Positions 25,489 to 34,765 of a stretch of 64,000 nucleotides of DNA are shown one piece after another. The DNA lies in the NCBI RefSeq assembly GCF_002211305.1, contig NZ_LOKW01000005.1, positions 186,001-250,000 on the forward strand, in the 5' to 3' direction. A program made the translations under genes and the position numbers. How positions within the stretch are numbered: position 1 is the first letter of the stretch; every line of letters starts with the position of its first letter. The notes under the pieces are model-generated. The model was not told the origin of the DNA and made no database searches. It saw nothing but the letters and a program-made list of their open reading frames with translations. The stretch comes from Rhizobium sp. R634. Its GTDB lineage: Bacteria; Pseudomonadota; Alphaproteobacteria; Rhizobiales; Rhizobiaceae.

Positions 25489-26643
25489 TCATTTTGCTGC
25501 GAGCGCGGTCAGTATGTCGTAGGCTGCGGAGACGCGATCTTCGTTGGGATAGTTCTTGTTGGCGAGAATGACGATGCCGAGGCGCTTTTCGGGGACGAAG
25601 GCAACATAGGCGCCGAAGCCGTTGGTCGAGCCTGTTTTGTTGATCCACACATCGTCGCGCGGTTTCCTTGCGGGTTTCAGTTCCGAGACCGGGATGGTCT
25701 TCAGCATCGCCGCCGAATTGCCCTCCAGCAGCGTTTTCAAGGCCGGGGGATAGGAATATTGCTCCCAGATCAGGTCCTGGGTCATCGCGCCGGTCTCGAA
25801 ATAGCCGGTATGCGTATTGGTGATCGCCTGCTGAAGTTTTCCGTCGAGTTTGACCATGCCCATGTTCATGTCGACGAAGCGTATCATGTCGCCTGCCGTG
25901 GATTTGACGCCATAGGCTTCGGACGAAAGAACAGCCGGCGTCATGCGGGCCGGTTGGCCGGTGCGCTTGTAGCCTTGAGCATAATCCGCCATTCGCGATT
26001 TCGGAATGTCGATGAAGGTGTTTTCCAAGCCGAACGCGGGGAGTAATCGGTCCTGCATCAGGCTCGTGAAATCGCCGCCCATGCGTTTCGCGGTAATATA
26101 TCCCAGCATGCCGATGCTCGGATTGGCGTAGCTTCTGTGGGTTCCGGCTTCATAGGAGGGCCGCCAGGCCTGGAGATAGGCCATCAGTTGTTTTTCGCTG
26201 CGAACCTCGTCCGGCACCTGCAGCGGAAATCCGCCCGCCGTGTGGGTGGCGAGATTCACCAGCGCGACGTCGCCGAACGGCTTTCCTTTCATCGCGGGGA
26301 GATATTTGTCCACCCTGTCCGAGAGAGAAAGCGCGCCAGTTGCCTCCGCATAGGCAGCCAGCGTCACCGTGAAGGTCTTGCTGATCGAACCGAGTTCGAA
26401 CAGGGTGGATGGCGCAACCGGCTTGCCCGTGTGCTTCGACTCGACGCCGTAATTGAAGATGTGATCCTGCCCGTCGACTGACATGGCGACGGCCATGCCG
26501 GGAATGGCGTGTTTTTCCATGAGCGGCTTGATCGCCGCGTCCGCGATCGCCTTCACTTTCGTCTCGTCGGCGGCAAAGCCGCCTGTCGAAGCGCATGTCG
26601 AGATCAGAACGGCCGATAAAATTTTTACCCAATCACGCTTCAT
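25489..26643 (-). CDS. ampC: Class C beta-lactamase (AmpC family)
   Basis: A 384-residue periplasmic serine beta-lactamase with a signal sequence ending GGFAA. The three active-site motifs are intact: S86-I-S-K89, Y172-A-N174 and K336-T-G338. It hydrolyses beta-lactams, chiefly cephalosporins, through an acyl-enzyme. Start ATG at 26643 has TGGAGG nine bases upstream; ATG at 26652 is too close to it. The divergent neighbour is an AmpR-type regulator, so inducible expression tied to cell-wall recycling is expected. Confidence 0.9.
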   Translation of the reverse strand: MKRDWVKILSAVLISTCASTGGFAADETKVKAIADAAIKPLMEKHAIPGMAVAMSVDGQDHIFNYGVESKHTGKPVAPSTLFELGSISKTFTVTLAAYAEATGALSLSDRVDKYLPAMKGKPFGDVALVNLATHTAGGFPLQVPDEVRSEKQLMAYLQAWRPSYEAGTHRSYANPSIGMLGYITAKRMGGDFTSLMQDRLLPAFGLENTFIDIPKSRMADYAQGYKRTGQPARMTPAVLSSEAYGVKSTAGDMIRFVDMNMGMVKLDGKLQQAITNTHTGYFETGAMTQDLIWEQYSYPPALKTLLEGNSAAMLKTIPVSELKPARKPRDDVWINKTGSTNGFGAYVAFVPEKRLGIVILANKNYPNEDRVSAAYDILTALAAK

Positions 26644-26775
26644 TTTCGTCATCCTCCAGATCAACGGGCGGTCCGTATCCGCGCGAAAGCGCATGTGGAT
26701 GGCGTTTAACGAGGCTGTCTTGCGATCACAAACGATGATATCTCGCGGCAGCTGCAAGAAAATCTAGGGCTAAAG
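26644..26775. promoter_or_regulatory. ampC-ampR divergent regulatory region
   Basis: The 132 bases between the divergent starts must hold both promoters and the AmpR operator. I did not pin down the LysR-type T-N11-A box base by base. Confidence 0.5.
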
Positions 26776-27645
26776 ATGGTTCGGCCATTCCTCCCTTTGA
26801 ACGGTCTGAGAGCCTTTGAGGCGTCGGCCAGACATCTGAGCTTCACCCGCGCCGCAATCGAGCTTTGCGTGACCCAGGCTGCCGTGAGCCAGCAGGTCAA
26901 GGGGCTGGAGAAGCGGCTGGGGGTATCGCTCTTCCAGCGTCTTCCTCGCGGTCTGAAAATCACGGCGGAGGGCGAAGCGCTGCTGCCGACGGTGACCGCC
27001 TCCTTCGACCAGATGGCGACGACGCTGGACAGGATCGAGGCGGGCCAAGTCCGGGAACTATTGTTTCTGGGTGCGGTGGGGACGTTCGCGGTCGGCTGGC
27101 TGCTGCCGCGGCTGTCGGATTTCCAGCGCCGCCATCCCTTCATCGACATCAGGATTTCGACCAACAACAACCGCGTCGACCCGGCCGCGGAAGGGCTCGA
27201 CTTCACCATCCGCTTCGGCAGCGGATCCTGGCACGGCACCGAGGCGACGCGCCTGTTCGACGCGCCGCTCTCGCCTCTCTGCATTCCCAAGCTGGCGGAG
27301 GATCTGAAATCGCCCGCCGATCTTGCCGGCGCGGCGCTCCTTCGCAGCTATCGGACGGATGAGTGGAGCACGTGGTTCCACGCCGCAGGCGTCGCGCCGG
27401 CGGCGCAGGTGAATGCCGGCATCGTCTTCGATTCCTCGGTCGGCATGATGGAGGCGGCACTCCAGGGGCTGGGGATCGCGCTGGCGCCGCCCTCGATGTT
27501 TTCCCGGCAGCTTTCCTCGGGCGCGATCGTGCAGCCGTTCCCGACAGCCATATCGCTCGGAAGCTATTGGCTGACGCGCCTGCAATCGAGGCCGGTCACG
27601 GCGGCGATGCGCGCCTTTTCCGACTGGATCTTTTCGAACCTGTGA
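26776..27645 (+). CDS. ampR: LysR-family regulator AmpR
   Basis: A 289-residue LysR regulator, close to the standard AmpR length. The winged helix-turn-helix occupies residues 5-65 (LPLNGLRAFEASARHLSFTR, then AAIELCVTQAAVSQQVKGLE), and the effector domain runs from about 92 to the end. AmpR senses muropeptides and activates ampC. Gene order and divergent orientation to ampC are the classical arrangement. A bidirectional hairpin follows the stop codon. Confidence 0.88.
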   Translation: MVRPFLPLNGLRAFEASARHLSFTRAAIELCVTQAAVSQQVKGLEKRLGVSLFQRLPRGLKITAEGEALLPTVTASFDQMATTLDRIEAGQVRELLFLGAVGTFAVGWLLPRLSDFQRRHPFIDIRISTNNNRVDPAAEGLDFTIRFGSGSWHGTEATRLFDAPLSPLCIPKLAEDLKSPADLAGAALLRSYRTDEWSTWFHAAGVAPAAQVNAGIVFDSSVGMMEAALQGLGIALAPPSMFSRQLSSGAIVQPFPTAISLGSYWLTRLQSRPVTAAMRAFSDWIFSNL

Positions 27646-27648
27646 CGT

Positions 27649-27680
27649 GTTTGAGCGCTCGCCCGCGCGAGCGCTCAAAC
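27649..27680. terminator. Bidirectional hairpin between convergent genes
   Basis: GTTTGAGCGCTCGC and GCGAGCGCTCAAAC form a perfect 14-base stem with loop CCGC, between the ampR stop and the stop of the sugar-binding-protein gene. Confidence 0.6.
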
Positions 27681-27686
27681 CGCAGC

Positions 27687-28676
27687 TTACTTCTGAATGC
27701 AGGTGTCGACGGTATCCTTGGTGCATTCATCAAGACCGGTGAAGACAGGGTCTTCGACCGGCTTTCCGGCGATCAGGTCCATCATGACCGAAGGCGCCTT
27801 GTATCCCATTTCGAACGGCCGCTGGCCGACGAGAGCGGTTACCAGACCTTCCTTAGCGATTGCCACTTCGTCGCCGATCGTATCGGCGGCGCCGATGACG
27901 AACTCGTTCTTGCCGATCTTGTCAGCCATCGGCTTGAACAGGTCGCGGTAGGGTTGCGGGGCGCCGAACAGCGGCCAGCCGCCCATGATGCCGAAGGCAT
28001 CGAGATCTGGGTTGGCGGCGAGGATGTCGGTCATCGCCTGCACGCCCTTGGCGCCGTCGTCATTGGTAAAGACCGGGCAGCCGGCAACCTCCGTCCAGCC
28101 GCCTTCGCCCTTCAGCTCGGCAAGCCCCTTCTGTCCGCTCAGCGTATCGCGCATGCCCTGTGCGCGGCGCAGGATGTTGTCGGCGCCGGGATTGCCTTCG
28201 ATGGTGCAGATCTTGCCGCCGCTCGGCTTGGCCTTCTTGATGTATTCGCCGATCTTGGCGCCCATCAGGTAGTTGTCGGTGCCGAGATAGGTCTTGCGCA
28301 GAGCCGCATCCTCCGCCGCAAGATCGGCATCGAGCGTCATCACGGGAACGCTCGGATTGGCGGTCTTCAGCGTCTGGGCAATCAGCTTGGCGTTGGACGG
28401 CGAGATGGCGATGGCGGCCGTATCGGCCTTGCCAAGCATATCCTGGACGATCTGTGCCTCGCCTGCTTCATCGGAGGTCGATGCCGGGCCGGTGTAGAAG
28501 CACTCATATTCCGAAGACGCGTTTTCCTTGTTCCACTTCTGGCAGCCCTGGTTGATCGCCTCGAAGAACGGGTTGTCGAGGCCCTTGACGACGATGACCA
28601 ACTGCTTCTTGGCGGCCATGGCCTCTCCGGCCGTGAGCGCCAGGACGGCTGCTGTAATCAGTAATGCCTTCCTCAT
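27687..28676 (-). CDS. Periplasmic sugar-binding protein of an ABC transporter (RbsB/FrcB type)
   Basis: A 329-residue type I periplasmic binding protein with a signal sequence ending GEAMA. The mature part starts KKQLVIVVKGLDNPFFEAIN, the usual two-lobed pentose/hexose-binding fold. Start ATG at 28676 has GGGAGG upstream. It is divergent from the ATPase and permease genes at 29955-31731, which lack their own binding protein, and it precedes the SDR gene on the minus strand, so these four form one functional group. The sugar is unknown. Confidence 0.82.
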   Translation of the reverse strand: MRKALLITAAVLALTAGEAMAAKKQLVIVVKGLDNPFFEAINQGCQKWNKENASSEYECFYTGPASTSDEAGEAQIVQDMLGKADTAAIAISPSNAKLIAQTLKTANPSVPVMTLDADLAAEDAALRKTYLGTDNYLMGAKIGEYIKKAKPSGGKICTIEGNPGADNILRRAQGMRDTLSGQKGLAELKGEGGWTEVAGCPVFTNDDGAKGVQAMTDILAANPDLDAFGIMGGWPLFGAPQPYRDLFKPMADKIGKNEFVIGAADTIGDEVAIAKEGLVTALVGQRPFEMGYKAPSVMMDLIAGKPVEDPVFTGLDECTKDTVDTCIQK

Positions 28677-28717
28677 AGCTTCCTCCCTTTGAAAGCGGGC
28701 ACGATTGCCCGCCGTAA

Positions 28718-29698
28718 TCAACCGGGATACCAGACGATGCGAGGCTCCTCCCCTGAACGCCGGTATTCCCAGGCTGAATCGATAAGCTTTTCGAGATCGT
28801 AGACAGGGCGCCAGTCCAGCAGGTATTTCGCCTTGCTGTTGTCCATCCAGTTCGAGTGGAACCCGCTTGCGATGTCGACAGAGCCGAGCCCGCGGGTGCG
28901 GGCGAGATAGGCGGCGACCTCACCGTAATCGACCGGCCGGTCCATCGCGATATTGAAGAGTTCGCCTCGCGCGCGCGGATTGTCGATCGCCGCCAGGATC
29001 GCCGAGACGAGATCGTCGACATGCACGAAATTTCGCTTCAGCGGCCGCCCGTCGGCATCGCGCAGCAGCGGCACCGTGCCGTCGCGCGCATAACGCTCGG
29101 CATCGGCCGGCGGGACGAGCGTCTTCCAGTCCGGCCCGCCGAAGACGTCGTCGCCGAACGAGAGCGTGAATTTGAAATCGTCCTTCTCCATGATCCAGGG
29201 CGCACGCAGACAGCAGGTGTTGATGCCGTACTGAATGGCGAACTGCTCGAGCATCACCTCTTCGAGAACCTTGGAGAGCGCATAGCAGCCGGGATAGGCG
29301 CGGTGCGGCGTCTTTTCTGTCACCGGCCCGTCATGGCGATAGAAGAAATGGCCGATGCCGGCGTCGCCGCCGATGAGAATGAACTGTTTTGCCGTGGGGC
29401 TGGTGCGGAAGGCTTCGAGCAGCCAGAACAGCCCCTTGACCGTGACGTCCATGACGTCGGCGGGCGTTTCCTTGCAGGTGGCGAGATGCAGGACATGGGT
29501 GACGCCGTCCATCGCCGCTGCCACGGCATCGCCGTCGGCGATCGAACCCCTGACCACCTCGATGCGGTCGGTTTCTTCGAGCGCGCGATTGTGACAAAGC
29601 GCGCGAATGCGTGCATTGGAAAATCTCGGCTCGTCAAGCAGCCCAGTTATGAAGCGCCGCCCGACCTTGCCCGTAGCCCCGGTGACAAGGATCAGCAT
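28718..29698 (-). CDS. NAD(P)-dependent SDR epimerase/dehydratase family protein
   Basis: A 326-residue extended short-chain dehydrogenase with the Rossmann motif VTGATGKVG at 5-13 and the catalytic pair Y139/K143 in GCYALSKVLEE. These enzymes oxidise or epimerise sugars or sugar nucleotides. It is transcribed before the binding-protein gene, 41 bases apart, so it probably acts on the imported sugar. A uronate- or aldose-dehydrogenase role fits but is not proven by sequence. Confidence 0.78.
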   Translation of the reverse strand: MLILVTGATGKVGRRFITGLLDEPRFSNARIRALCHNRALEETDRIEVVRGSIADGDAVAAAMDGVTHVLHLATCKETPADVMDVTVKGLFWLLEAFRTSPTAKQFILIGGDAGIGHFFYRHDGPVTEKTPHRAYPGCYALSKVLEEVMLEQFAIQYGINTCCLRAPWIMEKDDFKFTLSFGDDVFGGPDWKTLVPPADAERYARDGTVPLLRDADGRPLKRNFVHVDDLVSAILAAIDNPRARGELFNIAMDRPVDYGEVAAYLARTRGLGSVDIASGFHSNWMDNSKAKYLLDWRPVYDLEKLIDSAWEYRRSGEEPRIVWYPG

Positions 29699-29954
29699 AC
29701 CTCTCTCCCAGTAACAGCTAATATCCGCCCGTTTCCGGCGTCAATCTGTATTTATCGTACAAAATAGATTTTTGTGATGAGGAGCCGTTTTAGCGGACAT
29801 TTGATTGACGATTCCTAGTGCTTTTTGCATTAATGAACATAATCGCTTTTCCGGGAGGAGATCGGCCGAGCGAGATCGCAGGCGTCTAACTGGCGGCCGG
29901 ATATCGGCAGCCGGCGGCGAAGGCAGGCTTGCAGGTTCCGGGGAGGGTAGTCGG

Positions 29955-30698
29955 CTGGTCGCAGTTCTCGAACTCACCAATATCTCGAAACATTTCGGCG
30001 CCATCCAGGCGGTGAATGACGTGTCGTTCTCGCTCGAAGCCGGCCAGGTCGTCGGCCTCATGGGCGATAACGGCGCGGGCAAAAGCACGCTGGTCAAGAT
30101 GATTGCCGGCAACTTCCGGCCGAGCGAGGGCACGATGCGCCTCGATGGCCGGGAAATCGTCATGCACCGCCCTGTCGAGGCCCGTCAGCACGGCATCGAG
30201 ATCGTCCATCAGGATCTGGCGCTCTGCAACAACCTGACGGCGGCCGCCAACGTCTTCCTTGGGCGCGAGCTGAGGCGCGGCATCGGCCCCCTGAAAATCC
30301 TGGACTACAAGACGATGTACCGGCGCGCCGGTGAGATTTTCAAGGAACTGAAATCGGAAACGCGCCCGCGCGACCTCGTCAAGCAGATGTCGGGCGGTCA
30401 GCGCCAGGCGGTGGCGATCGCTCGCACCATGCTGTCGGAAGCCAAGATCGTGCTCATGGACGAGCCGACGGCGGCCATTTCGGTCCGCCAGGTGGCGGAG
30501 GTGCTCAACCTGATCCGCGAGCTGCGCGACCGAGGCATCGCGGTCGTCCTGATCAGCCACCGCATGCCCGACGTTTTCACCGTCGCCGACCGGGTGATCG
30601 TCATGCGCCGCGGCAGGAAGGTGGCCGACAAATCAATTGCGGCGAGTTCGCCGGAGGAAGTCACGGGTCTTATCACAGGCGCCATCGAACAGGTTTGA
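29955..30698 (+). CDS. Sugar ABC transporter ATP-binding protein (single nucleotide-binding domain)
   Basis: A 247-residue ATPase: Walker [13 protein letters not shown], signature MSGGQRQAVAIARTM, Walker B IVLMDEPTAAI, H-loop VLISHR. The single-domain size matches FrcA-type sugar importers rather than the double-domain RbsA type. The homologous part begins at VAVLELTNISKHFGA, where no ATG, GTG or TTG exists. A CTG at 29955 follows a very strong GGGGAGGG with 7-base spacing and is taken as the start. The alternative is TTG at 29805 with no ribosome site. It precedes the permease gene by 34 bases. Confidence 0.78.
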   Translation: MVAVLELTNISKHFGAIQAVNDVSFSLEAGQVVGLMGDNGAGKSTLVKMIAGNFRPSEGTMRLDGREIVMHRPVEARQHGIEIVHQDLALCNNLTAAANVFLGRELRRGIGPLKILDYKTMYRRAGEIFKELKSETRPRDLVKQMSGGQRQAVAIARTMLSEAKIVLMDEPTAAISVRQVAEVLNLIRELRDRGIAVVLISHRMPDVFTVADRVIVMRRGRKVADKSIAASSPEEVTGLITGAIEQV

Positions 30699-30732
30699 TC
30701 GGTTCGGCGCTATCGGGAGAAAAGAAGTCGAG

Positions 30733-31731
30733 ATGGCCACCACCCTTGAGCAGACCATTGCGCAGAGAGAGCGAAGCCGGCTTTCGGAATTCGTCGGCAG
30801 CCAGACCTTCTGGGTGCTGATCGCCGTCGTCCTCGCCTGCATCTTCCTGTCCTTCGCCACGGATTCCTTCGCCACGGCGAAGAACCTCTACAACATCACC
30901 CGCAACGTCACCTTCGTCGCCATCATCGCGCTCGGCATGACGCTCGTCATCATCACCGGCGGCATCGATCTCTCGGTCGGCTCGGTGCTCTGCCTCTGCA
31001 GCATGGTGCTGGCGGTCACCATGAACGCCGGCTACAGCATCGAGATCGGCATAGCGGCGGCGATCGGCACGGCGCTTGTGGTCGGCGCCTTCAACGGCGT
31101 GATGATCGCCTATCTCGACTTCCCGCCCTTCGTGGTGACGCTCGGCATGCTGTCGATTGCGCGCAGCCTGGCGATGGTCGCCTCCAACAATACGGTCGTC
31201 TTCCAGTTCGGTCCCGATCATGACCAGTTGCTGGCGCTCGGCGGCGGCGCCTGGTTTCTCGGCATCGCCAATCCTGTGCTCTACATGGTGATCCTGGCGC
31301 TGCTCACCGGCTTCGTGCTGCGCTGGACGCGCTTCGGCCGCTATGTCTTCGCGATCGGCGGCAACGAGCACGCAGCAACGCTCACCGGCGTTCCCGTGCG
31401 CAGCATCAAGGTCGCCGTCTACATGATCTCGGCGCTCTCGGCCGGCATTGCCGGCATCGTCCAGACCGGCTGGCTCGGCGCCGTCACCACCAATATCGGC
31501 GCCGGCATGGAGCTCCAGGTCATCGCCGCCGCGGTCATCGGCGGCGCCAATTTGGCCGGCGGTGTGGGCACCGCTTTTGGCGCACTGGTGGGAGCTGCGC
31601 TGATCGAGGTGATCCGCAACAGTCTCGGCCTGCTCGGCATCAATGCGTTCTGGCAGGGGACGTTTATCGGCGGGGCGATCGTGCTGGCGGTGCTGTTCGA
31701 CCGAATCCGCAATTTGCGGCAGAGCGAGTGA
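30733..31731 (+). CDS. Sugar ABC transporter permease (RbsC/FrcC type)
   Basis: A 332-residue inner-membrane protein with about nine or ten hydrophobic helices. It carries the family motif [17 protein letters not shown] near residue 80 and GGNEHAATLTGVPV in the cytoplasmic loop that contacts the ATPase. Start ATG at 30733; the frame is open upstream but that part overlaps the ATPase gene. It works with the 29955 ATPase and the divergent binding protein at 27687. Confidence 0.85.
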   Translation: MATTLEQTIAQRERSRLSEFVGSQTFWVLIAVVLACIFLSFATDSFATAKNLYNITRNVTFVAIIALGMTLVIITGGIDLSVGSVLCLCSMVLAVTMNAGYSIEIGIAAAIGTALVVGAFNGVMIAYLDFPPFVVTLGMLSIARSLAMVASNNTVVFQFGPDHDQLLALGGGAWFLGIANPVLYMVILALLTGFVLRWTRFGRYVFAIGGNEHAATLTGVPVRSIKVAVYMISALSAGIAGIVQTGWLGAVTTNIGAGMELQVIAAAVIGGANLAGGVGTAFGALVGAALIEVIRNSLGLLGINAFWQGTFIGGAIVLAVLFDRIRNLRQSE

Positions 31732-31906
31732 GGCGCTTCGGCGTCGACCTCTGCATGCCTTCGCGACCGGGACCGTCCATATTTCGGAAGAGTTTATTCG
31801 TCGGCAGCAGGAAACAGGAGTAGAATAACCGCGGCCGCAGGAGTGTTCCCGTTGACCGAAGGATCCGCTAAGCGTGGCTTTCGTCACCTCGCTGGAGAGG
31901 ATGACC

Positions 31907-34222
31907 ATGGGAGACGATCATGCCGAGCGGCGGCTGGTTGCGATTCTCGCCGTCGATATTGTCGGTTATTCAAGACTTATCGAGGATAACGAGGCCGGTA
32001 CGCTGGCCGCGATGAGGGCATTGCGCGCCGAAGTCTTCGATCCCCTGCTGGCGGAATATCATGGACGCACCGTCAAGCTGATGGGCGATGGCGCGATCAT
32101 CGAATTCGGCTCCGTCGTCGATGCCGTCCTCTGTGCCGTTGCCCTGCAGAAGCAGGTGGCAGCGCGCCAGGTGGATATCCTGCCCCAGCACCGGCTTCTC
32201 TTCCGCATGGGCGTCAATCTCGGCGACGTCGTCGTCGAGGGCGATGATCTGCTCGGCGATGGGGTCAATGTCGCCGCGCGCCTGGAGCAGATCTGCGAGT
32301 CCGGCGGGCTTTTCGTATCCGGCACTGCTTTCGATCATCTGCAAGGCAAGGTGGAGCTGCCGCTCGAATTTATCGGCGAGCAGCATGTCAAAAACATCGC
32401 CCGCCCCGTCCGCACCTATCGCGTGCTGTTCGATGGAAACGCTCCGAGTCGGCGGTTCAACATCCGGCGGCTTCGCAGCCGGGGAGCGCTTGCGGCTCTG
32501 GCTATGGTTCTGGTGGCGGCCTTCGCTGCCATATGGCTCAGTCCGTGGACGACCAGCGCGGAAACCGCGTCGATCGCCCGCATGGCGCTGCCGCTGCCGG
32601 ACAAGCCGTCGATTGCCGTCCTGCCGTTCGACAATCTCAGTTCCGATCCGGAACAGGCCTATTTCGCCGATGGCATGACGGAGGATTTGATCACCGACCT
32701 TTCGAAGCTCTCCAGCATCTTTGTGATCGCTCGAAATTCTACCTTCGCCTACAAGGGCAAGCCCACCAAAGTGCAGCAGGTCGCAGAGGAACTCGGGGTC
32801 CGTTATATCCTGGAAGGCAGCGTGCGTCGCCAGGGGGACCAGGTCCGCATCAACGCACAGCTCATCGACGCGCTCGGCGGCCATCATCTCTGGGCCGACC
32901 GTTATGACGGGGCGATGGGTGACATTTTTGCGCTTCAGGATAAGGTCATCGGCGAGATCGTGTCCGCGCTCACCGTCGAGTTCACGATTGCCGAACAAGC
33001 GCAGTCCAAGCAGGCGGAAACCAGCAGTCCGCAGGCTTATGACGCCTTGCTGCAAGGCTGGGATCACCTGCGCCGCGACAGCGAGGATGAAACCCTGAAG
33101 GCCATTCCCTATTTCGAAAAGGCAGTCGCGCTCGACCCCGATTACAGCCGTGCGCATGCCGCACTCGCTTCGGCCAATTGGCGGATTGCCGTTTCCAATT
33201 GGGAGGCCGCCAACATCGGCTTCGAGAAAGCGATGGAACGTGTGGATCGGCACCTGGCGCTGGCGCTTCGCAAGCCCAATTCGCTCGCCTATGCGATCTC
33301 CGCCGAGGTGCTGGCAAGGCAGGGCCAGTATGCCGAGGCCTTTGCCAAAATCAGCCGCGCGATGGGACTCGATCCCAACGATCCCGAAAATCATCTCAGT
33401 AAAGCACGCATTTTGAACGCGACGGGCCAGGCGCCGGAGGCCGAACGCGAGGTGCAGCAGGCGATGCGTGTCGACCCGCAATATCCTCCGAGCTATCTCA
33501 GGGTCCTGGCGATCTCACAGTTCCACCAGGAGAAATATCGGGATGCGGCGAAGACCCTCGAACGCGTGGTCGCCAGGCAATCGGACGTGAGTGAAGACTA
33601 CGCCACGCTGGTCTCGAGCTTCGGTCACCTCGGGCGGACGGACGGCGTTCAGGAAAACATCGAAAAATACAACGCGCTCGCGGTTCCCGCCGGCTACTCG
33701 CCGCTGACGGTGCAGGAATCGGGATGGTACTGGTACGGCGATATTTTCAACTATGACCGGACCTATCGCGAGCGCCTGCAGCAGGGGCTGCGCAAAGCCG
33801 GCGTGCCGGAGGGGGCCGGCATAGATATTTCCTATGACGACTACGCTTCCCTGATCAGCAAGAGCAACGGCGAATACAACATCAAGGGAACCACGAAAAT
33901 CGACGCCCCGACGGCCAAGCGTCTGCACGACCGCGGCGTCAAGCTCGTGGACGTGCGCACCGCTTTGAGCTTCGGTCGCGGCCACGCGCCTGGAGCCATC
34001 AACCTTTCGGTCGTCGAGGTGCTGGCAAAAGACACGCTGTCGAAAGCCGTAAGCCGCGAGGAGGAAGTGATCTTCTCCTGCCACGGCAAATATTGCGGCG
34101 ATTCCGCCTACGCATCGGCCAAAGCCCTGGTCTGGGGCTTCAAGAATGTCTACCACTTTGCCGGCGGCTTCCCCGCCTGGGAGGATGCGCACTACCCGAT
34201 AGAAACCGCTCCGACGGAGTAG
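31907..34222 (+). CDS. Class III adenylate/guanylate cyclase fused to TolB-like, TPR and rhodanese domains
   Basis: A 771-residue protein with four parts. A class III nucleotide cyclase domain (about 8-175) has metal-binding D17 in LAVDIVGYSRL and D61 in LMGDGAIIEF, plus N121/R125 in NVAARLE. A membrane helix follows at about 193-212, then a TolB-like N domain (about 230-340, IAVLPFDNLSSDPEQAYFAD) and TPR repeats (about 390-610). A C-terminal rhodanese domain (about 650-768) has LVDVRTALSFGRGHAPGAIN and active-site C725 in FSCHGKYCGDS. The start at 31907 has GGAGAGG upstream; GTG at 31874 is possible. Cyclase-TolB-TPR proteins are common in rhizobia; the rhodanese tail is not usual. Confidence 0.82.
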   Translation: MGDDHAERRLVAILAVDIVGYSRLIEDNEAGTLAAMRALRAEVFDPLLAEYHGRTVKLMGDGAIIEFGSVVDAVLCAVALQKQVAARQVDILPQHRLLFRMGVNLGDVVVEGDDLLGDGVNVAARLEQICESGGLFVSGTAFDHLQGKVELPLEFIGEQHVKNIARPVRTYRVLFDGNAPSRRFNIRRLRSRGALAALAMVLVAAFAAIWLSPWTTSAETASIARMALPLPDKPSIAVLPFDNLSSDPEQAYFADGMTEDLITDLSKLSSIFVIARNSTFAYKGKPTKVQQVAEELGVRYILEGSVRRQGDQVRINAQLIDALGGHHLWADRYDGAMGDIFALQDKVIGEIVSALTVEFTIAEQAQSKQAETSSPQAYDALLQGWDHLRRDSEDETLKAIPYFEKAVALDPDYSRAHAALASANWRIAVSNWEAANIGFEKAMERVDRHLALALRKPNSLAYAISAEVLARQGQYAEAFAKISRAMGLDPNDPENHLSKARILNATGQAPEAEREVQQAMRVDPQYPPSYLRVLAISQFHQEKYRDAAKTLERVVARQSDVSEDYATLVSSFGHLGRTDGVQENIEKYNALAVPAGYSPLTVQESGWYWYGDIFNYDRTYRERLQQGLRKAGVPEGAGIDISYDDYASLISKSNGEYNIKGTTKIDAPTAKRLHDRGVKLVDVRTALSFGRGHAPGAINLSVVEVLAKDTLSKAVSREEEVIFSCHGKYCGDSAYASAKALVWGFKNVYHFAGGFPAWEDAHYPIETAPTE

Positions 34223-34389
34223 GCGGATACCGTGCCCGAACGCATATCGTAAGATGCGCAGCGCCACCGCCAAAGTCCCCGCAAGCCTCTCCGAAGAGTA
34301 CTGCCGTGTGGCGCCTGTCGCATTTCGCTCCTGACGATGCGGCATGTCACGACGTATACTGGTGGCAGAGACCGCTGCAGCGAATTAGT

Positions 34390-34421
34390 GCCTCCCCTTG
34401 TGGAGAGGGGTTGGGGAGGGG
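34390..34421 (+). repeat. CCCCTCCCC-type intergenic repeat, copy 1
   Basis: A C-then-G-rich palindromic stretch (CCTCCCCTTGTGGAGAGG, then GGTTGGGGAGGGG) nearly identical to those at 49622-49654 and 49743-49778. It lies between the cyclase gene and the toxin-antitoxin pair. Confidence 0.65.
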
Positions 34422-34470
34422 AAAGCGGCAGCTGCCAAGAGGCGTGGCGAGCAGCTTCACCTGCATGAAA

Positions 34471-34765
34471 TCAGACGCGTTGTTCCCGTCCATGCCAGAC
34501 GCGAACGACGACAAGCGTGTCGGCTTCCTCGTGGATACGATAGCGCAGAACGTAAGCGCTTTTGCCGAAGGGAACGAAAAGCTGGCGATAATTCCGTGCG
34601 GCCTTCCATTCCGATGCCGAAATACGGGGTTTCCAGAAGCATCTGGATGCCCTCGTCAATCGCCAGCATAGCCTTTTGCGCGGCCACGGGATTGTCTTGC
34701 CCTATCAGGAAGTCATATAGCCGCTCAATGTCGTCTTCTGCCTCGGGCAGGAAAACGAATTTCAT
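34471..34765 (-). pseudogene. RelE/ParE-family toxin, frameshifted
   Basis: The frame from ATG 34765 encodes a ParE start (KFVFLPEAEDDIERLYDFLI) through PYFGIGMEGR and then loses family character. The typical ParE ending (NYRQLFVPFGKSAYVLRYRI, then VVRVWHG) continues in another frame to the stop at 34471. Removing one base near 34597 would restore a 97-residue protein of normal family length. The gene overlaps its antitoxin by four bases (ATGA). It is either an inactivated toxin or a sequencing error. Confidence 0.75.

Noticed and set aside
30673..31908. Minus-strand frame of over 400 codons opposite the sugar permease
   Set aside because: The translation is a His/Asp/Arg-rich complement of membrane-helix codons; the plus strand encodes a clear permease.
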